A stretch of 61,412 bases of DNA from an uncultured Methanomicrobiales archaeon (GCA_903926075.1 CAIYHQ010000052.1:1-61412), one strand, 5' to 3'. Positions 17,534-26,839 are shown, counted from the first letter of the stretch. Notes: a model not told the origin generated them from the sequence alone. A program made the numbers and translations.

Positions 17534-18097
17534 TCAGTCAGGTGAATCTATCCCTTCTTTCACCGCAGTATCAATTCCGGTCTCACCCATTCTCATGAGA
17601 GTCAGCATACTACAGGAAGAGACAACAGAGTCTTTATCATTGAGTAAACTTTTTAGGGCTGGAATTGCAGGAATGCCAATCCTGCAAAGCGCGAGGGAAG
17701 CATATCCTCGCAGTTCAGGGTCATTTGCCCGGAACAAAGTGACCAGGGGGTCTACTGCATCATAACCCATTTCACCGAGTGCTGCAGAGAGATATCTCCT
17801 GACAACAGGATCCCTGTTTTCCTGCATTATATTAATGAGATAGACTGGATCATGGACCTTGGCAAGAACTAATGCCAGATACCAGCGTTCATCGTCAGAA
17901 TCAGCCGAACACAATGCAGATACTACCATGGGTATCACGGATAAACCAGCCTTTGATAGCTGTTTCACTGCAAAACGACGCTCCTCAAGAGAGCCAGACC
18001 TGATATGTGCTATTTCGAGGGCCACATCATCCATATTTTCATCATCAAAACCTGTCAAGGGTGGGAACCTCTTAATATAAAAAGGCTTAATGTTCAC
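17534..18097 (-). CDS. Small HEAT-repeat (PBS-lyase type) protein
   Basis: A 187-residue helical-repeat protein with about four to five HEAT/PBS-lyase repeats of 30-32 residues. Repeated words include RRFAVKQLSKAG, RWYLALVLAKV, RRYLSAALGEMG and LRGYASLALCRIG. Such proteins act as protein-binding scaffolds. The start is GTG at 18097 without a clear ribosome site; the Met in MDDVALEIAH is a possible alternative. It lies 75 bases upstream of the chosen DP2 start, same strand, but the function cannot be inferred from that. A related larger protein is encoded at 26840. Confidence 0.8.
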   Translation of the reverse strand: MNIKPFYIKRFPPLTGFDDENMDDVALEIAHIRSGSLEERRFAVKQLSKAGLSVIPMVVSALCSADSDDERWYLALVLAKVHDPVYLINIMQENRDPVVRRYLSAALGEMGYDAVDPLVTLFRANDPELRGYASLALCRIGIPAIPALKSLLNDKDSVVSSCSMLTLMRMGETGIDTAVKEGIDSPD

Positions 18098-18176
18098 AAT
18101 ATAAAATCATTCTCATTAAATTCCTTGAATGCATACCTTGTTTCCTTCTGTGCTCAATTGAGGGTGTGATGATATC

Positions 18177-19286
18177 CTGGACTTTTTTGTAAACCTCGGG
18201 CTTCTTTTCATATTTTTTATTGTCCTCTTGCTCCCTTTTGCAATAAAAAAAATCGAAACCAACCTGGAGATCTTTCTCTTTATCTGTGGATCTGCTGCCC
18301 TTACCATTGCCGGTTTTGCATCAGTGCCAGGAGAAAGCACGGGATGGAACACTGCAATTATAATTGAAGCACTCACTACTCCGCTCAACATTACAAATAT
18401 TTTTGGAATGCCTGTGGGTATTGTCCAGGTAGTTTTATTAGCCGGATTCCTGATATACTTCTTCAATAGCGTAATAGAGAGAGAGATCAGCCGGCTTATT
18501 GATAAAGTCTCACTTAAGGCAATTATACCAATCCTGATTATCATTCTTGGTCTTGTATCAAGCGTTATTTCCGCAATCCTTGCAGCAATATTGCTTGTTG
18601 AGATTATTTGTGCCCTGCCGATAAAAAAAGAGGTAAAGGTAAAGATAACGGTCATAGCATGTTTTTCAATAGGTCTTGGCGCTGCTTTGACACCTCTGGG
18701 AGAACCACTCTCTACTATAGTCGTTTCAAAACTTGCCGGTGCACCATATTATGCTGATTTCTGGTTTCTCCTGAAGAGACTGGGATTCTATATTATTCCT
18801 ATGATCCTTCTTCTTGGAGTTGTTGCTTTTGCTACCTTTCAGCGACACCACAACCCTGATACAAGACTTGAATGTACTGTTGAAAAAGGGAGTATAAATG
18901 AAGTTTTGTTGAGAGCTGGCAGGGTCTATCTCTTCATCATGGCACTAATATTCCTGGGGGAGGGTTTTAAACCTTTAATTCTTGAATACATAATCCAAAT
19001 ACCTGCCCAAGCCATTTACTGGGTAAATATTGTTTCCGCGGTTCTTGATAATGCAACAATTGCTGCTGCAGAGATTAGCCCGGCACTTTCATCAGAGCAG
19101 ATTAACGCTGCAATTCTTAGTCTCCTGATTTCTGGAGGCATACTCATTACAGGGAACATCCCAAATATTATTGCTGCCGGAAAACTTGGGATTTCCGCAC
19201 GTGAATGGGCAAAGGCCGGAATCCCGCTCGGACTTCTCCTGATGTTTATGCTCTTCCTGATTCTCTTTTTCAGTGCCGGTTTTTGA
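18177..19286 (+). CDS. DUF1646 family membrane transporter, probable CTG start
   Basis: A polytopic membrane protein with about ten helices, matching the DUF1646 (PF07854) putative cation transporters. Conserved parts include LPFAIKKIETNLE near the N-terminus, LGAALTPLGEPLSTI and SAVLDNATIAAAEI. The first TTG in frame, 18228, would cut off the first membrane helix. The homologous reading LDFFVNLGLLFIFFIVLLLPF needs an initiator upstream. CTG at 18177 gives this N-terminus, with gtgat 6 bases ahead that can pair with the archaeal 16S end. The alternative is ATG 18169 with one T missing from a run of six. Substrate unknown. Confidence 0.8.
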   Translation: MDFFVNLGLLFIFFIVLLLPFAIKKIETNLEIFLFICGSAALTIAGFASVPGESTGWNTAIIIEALTTPLNITNIFGMPVGIVQVVLLAGFLIYFFNSVIEREISRLIDKVSLKAIIPILIIILGLVSSVISAILAAILLVEIICALPIKKEVKVKITVIACFSIGLGAALTPLGEPLSTIVVSKLAGAPYYADFWFLLKRLGFYIIPMILLLGVVAFATFQRHHNPDTRLECTVEKGSINEVLLRAGRVYLFIMALIFLGEGFKPLILEYIIQIPAQAIYWVNIVSAVLDNATIAAAEISPALSSEQINAAILSLLISGGILITGNIPNIIAAGKLGISAREWAKAGIPLGLLLMFMLFLILFFSAGF

Positions 19287-19368
19287 TTTAATCTTTGCTT
19301 ATCTTTGACCATTAGCAAGCATTCTTCAACATTGAAAGAACATACAATCTGAATAAGAGAATATCAGT

Positions 19369-20499
19369 ATGCCAAGATTATTGTATCCAATTAGTGTCGT
19401 AATAATTATAGCAAATCTCTTCATTATAACATCCTGTATTGCTGCTATTGATGTTTCAGGACCTTTGGTGATAACAAAACCAGGCACTTACGAGCTCTCG
19501 AGTGATATTTACTTAAAAAACAACTCTGTATTTTTTGATATACGTTCATCTGACGTAATTCTTGATGGCAAAAGTCACACTATAGACCATCTGACATCTC
19601 CTTTAACTTCCTCTCAAACTTCCGGAGTCAAAATTGCGGGCATCAACAGGGAACTTCAGAACGTATCAGTCATGAATATCAAGGTAAACAACTTTTCAAA
19701 AGGGATATCAGCAGAGAAATTAAAGCGGGGTTATATCAATAAAATACTACTCTTCGGAAATACGAAGGGTATATCCATACTTAATTCAAGTTCTGTCACT
19801 ATTACAATGTCTGATATTATTGGAAGTGTTGGAAAGAGCCAGTCTTTGACTGAAGGAATATATCTTGAAAACGTAAAAGACGCCCTAATTACTGATAACC
19901 TTCTCGAAAAGCAATCATCAGGGGGAATAGAACTAAAGAACTCTAAAAATATCACAATGGGTGGAAACTGGATTGATATCAATAATGGGGCAGGAATATC
20001 ACTTGATAAGACGACACAAGGGCTTATTGTGAATAACTATCTCAACAATACAATGAACACACGGATTCTGGGCGACAGTAATGCTACATGGAACTTTGAG
20101 AAGCGAAACGGCCCCAATATCATGAACGGCCCATATGCAGGAGGTAATTATTGGGCCTCACCAGATGGAAAAGGTTTTTCTCAACAATGTAATGGCAGGG
20201 GAGACGGGTTCTGTAATGAAAGCTATATCCTGAATGCTCAAAACAAGGATAATTTGCCACTTACTCTCATTTACATAAAGCCTTTACCTGATCAAGCTCT
20301 CCCCCCGACAGACCCGGATAAAGACGGACTTTATAAGGACATTAATGGAAACGGAAAAAAGGATTATGAAGATATAGTTCTTGATTTTCAATATCTTGAC
20401 TGGATCCGGGATAACGAACCTTTAAATTATTTTGATTTTGACAGAAACGGAAAAATCGATTACGAGGACGTTGTTACCCTCTTTTCAGATATAGGATAG
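19369..20499 (+). CDS. Secreted NosD-like beta-helix protein with C-terminal dockerin-like repeats
   Basis: A 376-residue protein with a signal peptide (about 1-26), then a right-handed beta-helix of the NosD/parallel-helix kind. Its repeats read ITMSDIIG, GIYLENVKDALITDNLL, GGIELKNSKNITMGGN and GISLDKTTQGLIVNNYLN. The end (about 308-376) has two EF-hand/dockerin-like calcium loops, DINGNGKKDYEDI and DFDRNGKIDYEDV, separated by FQYLDWIRDNEP. This tail occurs on many secreted proteins of Methanomicrobiales and may mediate cell-surface attachment via a cohesin-like partner. That partner is not in the window. Beta-helix function is open: a carbohydrate or surface binding role is likely. Confidence 0.85.
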   Translation: MPRLLYPISVVIIIANLFIITSCIAAIDVSGPLVITKPGTYELSSDIYLKNNSVFFDIRSSDVILDGKSHTIDHLTSPLTSSQTSGVKIAGINRELQNVSVMNIKVNNFSKGISAEKLKRGYINKILLFGNTKGISILNSSSVTITMSDIIGSVGKSQSLTEGIYLENVKDALITDNLLEKQSSGGIELKNSKNITMGGNWIDINNGAGISLDKTTQGLIVNNYLNNTMNTRILGDSNATWNFEKRNGPNIMNGPYAGGNYWASPDGKGFSQQCNGRGDGFCNESYILNAQNKDNLPLTLIYIKPLPDQALPPTDPDKDGLYKDINGNGKKDYEDIVLDFQYLDWIRDNEPLNYFDFDRNGKIDYEDVVTLFSDIG

Positions 20500-20579
20500 A
20501 TCCTGCTAAAATATTTTTTTCATTCATCATAATATGTAAAACCGATAACTTGAATGTATCAAAGGCTGAAGGGAGATAT

Positions 20580-21056
20580 ATGAGATCCACGGTCTTTGTT
20601 CTTTTTCTTTTTTCATTGGTAATGGTTATGGCAATAACTTCAGTATCTGGTTTTTTTTTCTACAATGCGGATAAACATGCACATATAGAAGCGCTGAACG
20701 GACAAGTGACAGGGAACACTTCGCCTGGATTGACGAGTACTTTAAATTTTGTGTACAATTTTGCAGTTGTCAACACAATAGATACATCTTCCACCAAGAA
20801 TATACATGAAAGCTCTATAATAATTGTCATTCCAACGAAAACAACGACTCTGATAAACAAATCATACTCAATCGTTCAGAATGGCCTTAATATCACTTCG
20901 TCTATAAAAAAGCTGATTACTCCCATATACAAAGTAACCCCATACCTTCCTATATCAAACAAATCCAGACTGGTTGTGGCAAACTGGACTCTGAATATTC
21001 TGCCGCTAAAACCTACGCCATATCCAATAATTCGAAATTTAACTAAATTTCTTTAA
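20580..21056 (+). CDS. Secreted or membrane-anchored hypothetical protein
   Basis: A 158-residue protein with an N-terminal signal/anchor MRSTVFVLFLFSLVMVMAIT, then a hydrophilic Thr/Ser/Asn-rich body with several N-glycosylation sequons (NTS, NKS, NIT, NWT, NLT). The frame is open from 20550; the ATG at 20580 has gaaggga just ahead and gives a proper signal peptide. I see no conserved domain. It follows the beta-helix protein by about 80 bases on the same strand and converges on the acnX gene with only 8 bases between stops. Probably a cell-surface protein; function not recognisable. Confidence 0.6.
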   Translation: MRSTVFVLFLFSLVMVMAITSVSGFFFYNADKHAHIEALNGQVTGNTSPGLTSTLNFVYNFAVVNTIDTSSTKNIHESSIIIVIPTKTTTLINKSYSIVQNGLNITSSIKKLITPIYKVTPYLPISNKSRLVVANWTLNILPLKPTPYPIIRNLTKFL

Positions 21057-21064
21057 TATTTTCC

Positions 21065-22234
21065 TTATTTTTCCCCGCATGCGGCACTGATGCAGTCTTC
21101 AAGAGTCCCGAGCCTTGAAAGCGCACCACACATATTGGGAATATATGCAAGAGCCTTCCCGCTATTCACCATCACACTTTTGTATCTCTCCATCATTGGA
21201 GAGACGACCATGCATGTATCCCCATAGACCTTAGCACCGCTCATTTCTATCTTCCGGACAACTGACGAGTACTTTTCAATTATTCCCTGTGCCACAAAGA
21301 TAAATAGTGGTATTATCACCTTTTTTTGCAGAAGGATCTCTGATATTTTTATAAGTTCGTCCGGTGAGCAGTGTGGACACCCTATTGCCACTGCTTCAAC
21401 TGGTGAGTTATCATACAATGCAAGAATCTCTTCCCTCGATATTGTGAACTCTTCAAGTTCAGTGTTCGTGTATTTGAAGATTCGGGCATCCGGTGTTATC
21501 CCTTCAATATGATAGAGGGCTACTGCACCTGTTGCAGCCATGGCAGCACCAAGGGCCTTGAGAGAGTCTTTTTGAGGCCTGATACCTGAGAATAAAGGTA
21601 TTTTATTGCCTGCAATCTTTCCTGCAAGAAAACCGAGACCTCCATAAAGAGACGTATCTTCTGCCGAATTTAACCCATCTACTTTGAAAGCAACCTGAGG
21701 GGCCCTGTTTTCAAGGAGATGCAGCCCATATTCAGGCGTTTTCCCGATTATTCCTGCAGCAAGGGCACTTGGACCTCCTTCTCTGTTTGTCCTTGCACCT
21801 ATGACCGAATTCGCATAGCTTACTGCTGATGATTCTGACCATGCCAGATGGTCCCCATAATCAGTAATTGTGAGATAATAAGGAGTGCAGGTACATTCAA
21901 GACTTGCACCCAGTTTTTCATAGGCATGTAGAATCTCAATCTGTTTTTCAACAAAACGTGAATCTATACCCATCTCCTGGTACCTGTTTCTTGACATCCC
22001 TACCGGGTTTACAATTGTCGGAACCACGACATGAGCATCAAGCCCCTGAAGCCATTCCAGACCATATTCACCTATGGTCTTGTAAGATGCACCGCTAACC
22101 TGGACGCTTCGGACAGGAATAAGTCTCTCTGCACCGAATACTTTTCCAAGGGCTATAAGTATCTCAAGCATCTTTGCAGGGGTTTCACCATATTCCCCTG
22201 CGAGGACCTTCTGGTCGTCCTCCTCTATCTGCAT
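21065..22234 (-). CDS. Phosphomevalonate dehydratase large subunit (aconitase X type)
   Basis: A 389-residue AcnX (DUF521) catalytic subunit. The Fe-S site Cys residues are seen in LECTCTPYY, GCPHCSPDE and NMCGALSRLG. In archaea the large/small AcnX pair dehydrates (R)-5-phosphomevalonate to trans-anhydromevalonate phosphate, the first special step of the archaeal mevalonate pathway. The gene is 5 bases downstream of a UbiD-type decarboxylase gene, which fits the next step of the route. The small subunit (DUF126, about 130 residues) is not adjacent and not seen in the window. The start ATG at 22234 gives the usual N-terminus MQIEEDDQKVLAGEYG. Confidence 0.9.
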   Translation of the reverse strand: MQIEEDDQKVLAGEYGETPAKMLEILIALGKVFGAERLIPVRSVQVSGASYKTIGEYGLEWLQGLDAHVVVPTIVNPVGMSRNRYQEMGIDSRFVEKQIEILHAYEKLGASLECTCTPYYLTITDYGDHLAWSESSAVSYANSVIGARTNREGGPSALAAGIIGKTPEYGLHLLENRAPQVAFKVDGLNSAEDTSLYGGLGFLAGKIAGNKIPLFSGIRPQKDSLKALGAAMAATGAVALYHIEGITPDARIFKYTNTELEEFTISREEILALYDNSPVEAVAIGCPHCSPDELIKISEILLQKKVIIPLFIFVAQGIIEKYSSVVRKIEMSGAKVYGDTCMVVSPMMERYKSVMVNSGKALAYIPNMCGALSRLGTLEDCISAACGEK

Positions 22235-22239
22235 TTAAT

Positions 22240-23475
22240 TTACCACTCTGCCTTTCTGAATTCTGTTTCACGGCCAAACGGGTAGGTCGCATCAACACCT
22301 ATCTTTACATTCGTACCGTCTTCACACTGTACCGGGTCAAGCGATGAACCTCTGACACCCGTTATTACCATCAGGTCGGTGTCACCACGTACTCGTGTTG
22401 CTAGTGCATATTCAACTTCATCCATTTCCAGGGGATTTATATCGTCATCAACAATAACAACATGCTTTAATGATGTATGTGCAGCAAATGCCGCCATTAT
22501 CGCATTTTTAGGGTCTCCTGGAGTTCGTTTCTTTATCTGGATGACAGCGTGGAGATACCCGCATCCCCCTTTTGTGAGCACAACATTTTTCACTTCAGTC
22601 ACACCTGCTACTGCAGAGTAAATTTTAGGTTCATAAGGCGCTCCCATGAGAACTTTATGCTCATCCGCCCCAGGAAGGATGCCATGATAGATACATCCTT
22701 CTTTCATGAACATGCCTGTAATTGTAATTACAGGTTGTTCTCTTACAGAATCATATGTACCTGTTATATCAACAAAAGGGCCTTCAGGTACATTTTCCTT
22801 TCCAATATAACCGACAAGGACAATTTCTGCGTCAGGAACCAGTACACCGTTTCCACAATCATAAAGCCAGAGGTCCCCTCCCATTAGTTCTGACGCATAA
22901 TTAAGCTCCTTTCCTGGTGGGACCCTGGTGCAGCAGGCAAATATTACTGCAGGGTGGAGACCAATCGCTATTGCGACAGGGAGGACTTCTCCGTTTGAAA
23001 GAGCTTTTTTATGAAGGTTATCGGTATGGCGCCCCTCGACAAGACGTGCCGCAAGTCTTGTATTATCAAGAACGAGCATCCTGTGAATTGATGCATTGAA
23101 TTCTTCATGGTATCTGGAAAATACTACCCCGGCAGTGATATAACGGCCTGCATCTTTTGGATAATGGTGCATTATGGGTATTTTTGTAAGGTCCGGGGGC
23201 CCGATAAAAAGAGCTCCTTTTTCATGCAGCCTGCCATCCATCTTTTTTGTTGCAAGGGTCTTTACGAGTTCGTGGGACGGAATATCCAATGCAACAACTA
23301 GTGACTCCCTGTCTGCAGTAAGGTTCATTACTGCCTTTTTCCCATCGACATTGTGGAAAAAAAGAATTTTTGAAGTCGATGAAGCCATCTTTGGAGCTTC
23401 AAAGACTGATGAACAGGGTTCTGTAATATCAGTCACTAGTCCTCTTTCCCGCATTATTTCAATAAAATTACGCAT
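22240..23475 (-). CDS. UbiD family decarboxylase, probable anhydromevalonate phosphate decarboxylase
   Basis: A 411-residue UbiD-type, prenylated-FMN dependent decarboxylase. The start is ATG 23475 (MRNFIEIMRERGLV), preceded by ggag about 8 bases away; an upstream ATG at 23502 is less likely. Family signs include the E-x3-R-E-like segment TGTYDSVREQP, HHYPKDAGRYITAG and VDDDINPLEMDEVEYALATR. The dehydratase gene follows after 5 bases, and a UbiX gene lies directly upstream and overlaps it by 8 bases. UbiX makes the prenyl-FMN cofactor. Together these suggest the archaeal mevalonate branch rather than ubiquinone synthesis, which methanogens do not carry out. The exact substrate remains inference. 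Confidence 0.85.
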   Translation of the reverse strand: MRNFIEIMRERGLVTDITEPCSSVFEAPKMASSTSKILFFHNVDGKKAVMNLTADRESLVVALDIPSHELVKTLATKKMDGRLHEKGALFIGPPDLTKIPIMHHYPKDAGRYITAGVVFSRYHEEFNASIHRMLVLDNTRLAARLVEGRHTDNLHKKALSNGEVLPVAIAIGLHPAVIFACCTRVPPGKELNYASELMGGDLWLYDCGNGVLVPDAEIVLVGYIGKENVPEGPFVDITGTYDSVREQPVITITGMFMKEGCIYHGILPGADEHKVLMGAPYEPKIYSAVAGVTEVKNVVLTKGGCGYLHAVIQIKKRTPGDPKNAIMAAFAAHTSLKHVVIVDDDINPLEMDEVEYALATRVRGDTDLMVITGVRGSSLDPVQCEDGTNVKIGVDATYPFGRETEFRKAEW

Positions 23476-24028
23476 TCTGACCGCTCCACCGTTTTGATAC
23501 ATTATGGGGCACTTTTAAGTGATCAAGCACCCGTGCAACAACCGTATCAACAAGGTCTTCTATTGTTGCAGGGCGATTGTAAAATGTAGGGCTTGCAACC
23601 ATCACAATTGCACCAGCTTCATCGGCTATCAGCATATTCCTGATATGGACTCTTGAGAGTGGCATCTCCCTTAGAACGAGAATACAGGGCCTTTTCTCTT
23701 TAAGGCATACATCTGCAGCTCTCCCTATCAGGTTTGAGGAATAACCGTGAGCTACAGATGAGAGAGTTTTCATACTGCAGGGGACAATTACCATTCCGTC
23801 ATGCATAAATGAACCACTCGCTACCGGTGCTGCCAGGTCATCGGCTTTGTGAATACATGTTACTTCACAGTCCTCAAGGCTTACTCCTTCCATAGATGCA
23901 ACCCTTCTACCAGTTTCAGATACAATGAGCTGAACCTGTGCAGTTCTGCAAAGTTCATGGAGAAGCCTCTGTGCATAGATAATTCCGCTTGCACCGGTAA
24001 CTGCGACAATAAAATTTTTCCTTGTCAT
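23468..24028 (-). CDS. ubiX: UbiX flavin prenyltransferase
   Basis: A 186-residue flavoprotein that makes prenylated FMN from FMN and dimethylallyl phosphate for UbiD enzymes. The N-terminus NFIVAVTGASGIIYAQRLL carries the FMN-binding loop. Further signs are VIVPCSMKTLSSVAHGYSSNLIGRAADVCLKEKRPCILVLREMPLS. The family length is about 185-200. It is followed, overlapping, by the UbiD gene and then acnX, forming a three-gene operon. Confidence 0.93.
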   Translation of the reverse strand: MTRKNFIVAVTGASGIIYAQRLLHELCRTAQVQLIVSETGRRVASMEGVSLEDCEVTCIHKADDLAAPVASGSFMHDGMVIVPCSMKTLSSVAHGYSSNLIGRAADVCLKEKRPCILVLREMPLSRVHIRNMLIADEAGAIVMVASPTFYNRPATIEDLVDTVVARVLDHLKVPHNVSKRWSGQNA

Positions 24029-24048
24029 GATTTAAAGAAATTTTGGAT

Positions 24049-24501
24049 TTATTCTGATTTTTTTGGGGGGGAGTAAAATTTGAACCTGAAAGGAGGTTTT
24101 AAAAATTTTTTATAATCTGTTGGTTCGAGTTCTTTTCTCACCGAAATTACAATCTGATTCAGGAGGTTCTTCTCCTTAAGCAGATCATACTCATTTTCCC
24201 GATTTTCATTTAAAAAGTCCAGAAGCTCATTAACAACGGTCAGGACTTCCCTCCCACCGACAAGGTTCAGGCCGTTAAGTACTTTTGCAAGTTCCATCTT
24301 TGCATGCCCGACTTTGTAGTCATCTCCACCAGAGACATTTAAATCAGTTATTGCATTGAGAAACGAATAATAGATCTTCATCTTCTGGAGGTCATGAACT
24401 GCCTGTACCTCGCGCTTTGAGTTGATTAGCAGGGTTAGTGCAAGGATAAAGATTATTGCAACAACACCGCATACTGTGAACTCTAGATCTGTTATCATCA
24501 T
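24049..24501 (-). CDS. Membrane-anchored hypothetical protein
   Basis: A 150-residue protein with one N-terminal transmembrane helix (about residues 7-26, FTVCGVVAIIFILALTLLI), then a mostly helical cytoplasmic or external domain rich in Leu, Asn and Glu. The start ATG 24501 is preceded by gagag five bases away; GTG 24507 and ATG 24498 are alternatives. It lies between ubiX, 20 bases on, and an HD phosphohydrolase gene on the same strand. I do not recognise the family. Confidence 0.6.
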   Translation of the reverse strand: MMITDLEFTVCGVVAIIFILALTLLINSKREVQAVHDLQKMKIYYSFLNAITDLNVSGGDDYKVGHAKMELAKVLNGLNLVGGREVLTVVNELLDFLNENRENEYDLLKEKNLLNQIVISVRKELEPTDYKKFLKPPFRFKFYSPPKKSE

Positions 24502-24543
24502 ACTCACTCTCTAATTTTAATTTATCCGTTCCCTTTAAGACAT

Positions 24544-25752
24544 TTACCTCTGAAAAAGTCGTTCCTGTCGTGTCAAAGGACGAACAGGAAGCTCTTCATG
24601 GGCAGCAGAGGTGATAGATATCCTGTGAGGGGCGGGAGTATAGACTCCCAGTCTCCATTGTGCCCGTCTGGTTGCATTCAGAGTACTAAGCAGCGGAGAG
24701 AGCGATTCAAGATTGGTATTTGAATCATTGTTCTCCACTTCCACCTGCATTTTCATATCAACCGGAAAATGAGGGATGTCGACAATTACATCGGATACTG
24801 GAACAGATGCCCTTTCAGCAATTTTTTCCGCTATTTTGCACCCGGTTAGATATCCCTGCATCTTTGCAACCGAATCTGGAAAAACCTGATCATATCCAAT
24901 ATAAAGAGCCCTTTTATAGAGCTCCCTATTCATAATCTTTTTAGAAATTTCCATAGAAACGGGTTCGTGGGATCCCCTGAGTGACTGAATACATTCGATA
25001 TCATCCATTCTGAAAAATTTTTCCAGATAATCTGTTTCTTTCGCCCTCAGGTGAATATCAGCAGCAAGAATCCACATGCGCTCTGCTATACGGCTAACGT
25101 GATGGAAGTATACGGAGGGTCTCATCAGGGTCCTTGCAATAAGAAGTGCCTCTGCTGCATTTATCCCGTTTTCACTAAGCACCAGACCACGGTCAGTCAA
25201 CATCGAAGTACGTATTAGCCGGTCAGTGTCCACTGTCCCATAAGGGACTCCGGTATAATGAGCATCGCGTGGGAGGTAGTCCATCCTGTCAACATCAAGG
25301 TCCCCCTTGATTATCGAAGAAAGCCTATGATTCCCTTCAAGAAGCGATATCACCTCTGCAGGGTCTATGCAGCTCTCCTCCAGGATTTTTGATACCGGAT
25401 CATCAGACAGAATTGAATTTACGAGGGTATGTTCTCTCCCTATGCGCTCTCTCATAAGCTCCTCACTTGAATGTGAAAAAGGTCCATGACCAACATCGTG
25501 AAGCAGAGCTGCTGTGATTACTGTGTTGTTGTCATCCTGAGAAAGGCCGATTTTTCTTCCAAGCCTTCCGGCCAGATGCATTGTGCCGATAGCATGTTCA
25601 AACCTGGTGTGATTAGCACCTGGGTATACAAGGTAAGCAAAACCGAGCTGATGAAGATACCTTTGGCGTTGTACTAGCGCTGAATCCAGTACCGGCTCAA
25701 TAAACTCATCGACCTCAATATAGCCATGAACCGGATCCTTAATGGCCTTCAT
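24544..25752 (-). CDS. HD-domain phosphohydrolase (dGTPase/SAMHD1-like)
   Basis: A 402-residue HD-superfamily protein. The metal-binding set is visible as H in TRFEHAIGTMH, HD in ALLHDVGHGPFSHSSE and a later D in GDLDVDRMDYLPRD. This last block and the KDPVHGYIEVDE start are typical of dNTP triphosphohydrolase-like HD proteins of archaea. The likely activity is nucleotide hydrolysis; substrate not visible. It starts divergent from cofD, with 53 bases between. Confidence 0.88.
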   Translation of the reverse strand: MKAIKDPVHGYIEVDEFIEPVLDSALVQRQRYLHQLGFAYLVYPGANHTRFEHAIGTMHLAGRLGRKIGLSQDDNNTVITAALLHDVGHGPFSHSSEELMRERIGREHTLVNSILSDDPVSKILEESCIDPAEVISLLEGNHRLSSIIKGDLDVDRMDYLPRDAHYTGVPYGTVDTDRLIRTSMLTDRGLVLSENGINAAEALLIARTLMRPSVYFHHVSRIAERMWILAADIHLRAKETDYLEKFFRMDDIECIQSLRGSHEPVSMEISKKIMNRELYKRALYIGYDQVFPDSVAKMQGYLTGCKIAEKIAERASVPVSDVIVDIPHFPVDMKMQVEVENNDSNTNLESLSPLLSTLNATRRAQWRLGVYTPAPHRISITSAAHEELPVRPLTRQERLFQR

Positions 25753-25805
25753 CGAAAAAACCGTCCTAAAGTATCATTTACGCTCTGTTTCATAATTAAT
25801 TACCT

Positions 25806-26708
25806 ATGATAACTTTTCTCTCTGGCGGGACTGGTACGCCAAAGTTACTCCTTGGAATGAAGGACCTCCTTCAGGAAGAAGAGATTGCAGTAATTGTAAA
25901 CACCGCAGAGGATATCTGGATAAGTGGAAATCACCTCTCGCCTGACCTCGACACGGTAATGTACCTCTTTTCAGGTGAACTGGACACAGGGAAATGGTGG
26001 GGTCTTCGGGAAGATTCATTCATCACGTATGACGCATTGCAGGAGCTTGGGTATGAAGAGTTCATAAAAATAGGTGACAGAGACCGTGCAGTCCACATCG
26101 CCCGTGCGAAACTGATTAGCGAAGGACTCACACTCACCGATGCAACAAGACTCCTCTGTAGAAAAAAAGGTATTCACGCTATAATACTGCCGATGTGCGA
26201 TAGTGAGGTCACGACCATGGTCCGAACTCCTCGCGGTCTTTCCCATTTTCAGGAGTTCTGGGTGAAGTACCATGGTGAAGAAGAGGTGTTGGGTGTGGTA
26301 CGCGAGTGTTCTACGCATCCTATGGCAACAGATAAAGTAATATCAGTTATTGAATCGTCAGATGCCGTCGTAATCGGCCCAAGCAATCCGGTTTCTTCTA
26401 TACTTCCTATACTCGAATGTGGCGGAGTCCGCGAGGCTCTAAGTGAGGCCTTTGTTATAGGTGTAAGTCCTTTTATCGGAAATTCTCCTGTAAGCGGACC
26501 TGCAGGTGTCCTTATGCAGTCTATTGGGTTAAGACCTGATTCCTATGGGACACTTGAAGTTTATGAGGGCCTCGTTGATCTCTTTATCCACGATATACGG
26601 GATACACTAACTATTCCTGATTCACTGACTACCGATACACTGATGGTTAATCCGGAAAAGAGCCGGGAACTCGCCAGGTTTATCCTGAAATTAATAAATG
26701 AAAGATAA
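25806..26708 (+). CDS. cofD: 2-phospho-L-lactate transferase CofD
   Basis: A 300-residue enzyme that transfers 2-phospholactate (or phosphoenolpyruvate) from its guanosine-diphosphate adduct to FO, giving F420-0. Signs are the nucleotide loop FLSGGTGTPKLLLGM, NTAEDIWISGNHLSPDLDTV and VIGPSNPVSSILPIL. Length matches the family. Coenzyme F420 is essential in methanogens. cofH (FO synthase subunit 2) is encoded at 50996 in this window, so the pathway genes are scattered. The ATG at 25806 is the family start. Confidence 0.96.
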   Translation: MITFLSGGTGTPKLLLGMKDLLQEEEIAVIVNTAEDIWISGNHLSPDLDTVMYLFSGELDTGKWWGLREDSFITYDALQELGYEEFIKIGDRDRAVHIARAKLISEGLTLTDATRLLCRKKGIHAIILPMCDSEVTTMVRTPRGLSHFQEFWVKYHGEEEVLGVVRECSTHPMATDKVISVIESSDAVVIGPSNPVSSILPILECGGVREALSEAFVIGVSPFIGNSPVSGPAGVLMQSIGLRPDSYGTLEVYEGLVDLFIHDIRDTLTIPDSLTTDTLMVNPEKSRELARFILKLINER

Positions 26709-26839
26709 GGACTGAACACGAACAAAAAATTTAGATGTATATATGAAAATACAACCACACCACATATAATTCGATACTTATTAGTGTAAACCTGAAGATA
26801 TGCTCATTAACGATTATCAGGTAGAGAGGGGGTTTTAAC

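Noticed and set aside
18116-18655. 179-residue minus-strand frame opposite the DUF1646 gene
   Set aside because: Shadow of the membrane protein: no conserved motif, and it covers the start region of a gene with clear family similarity.
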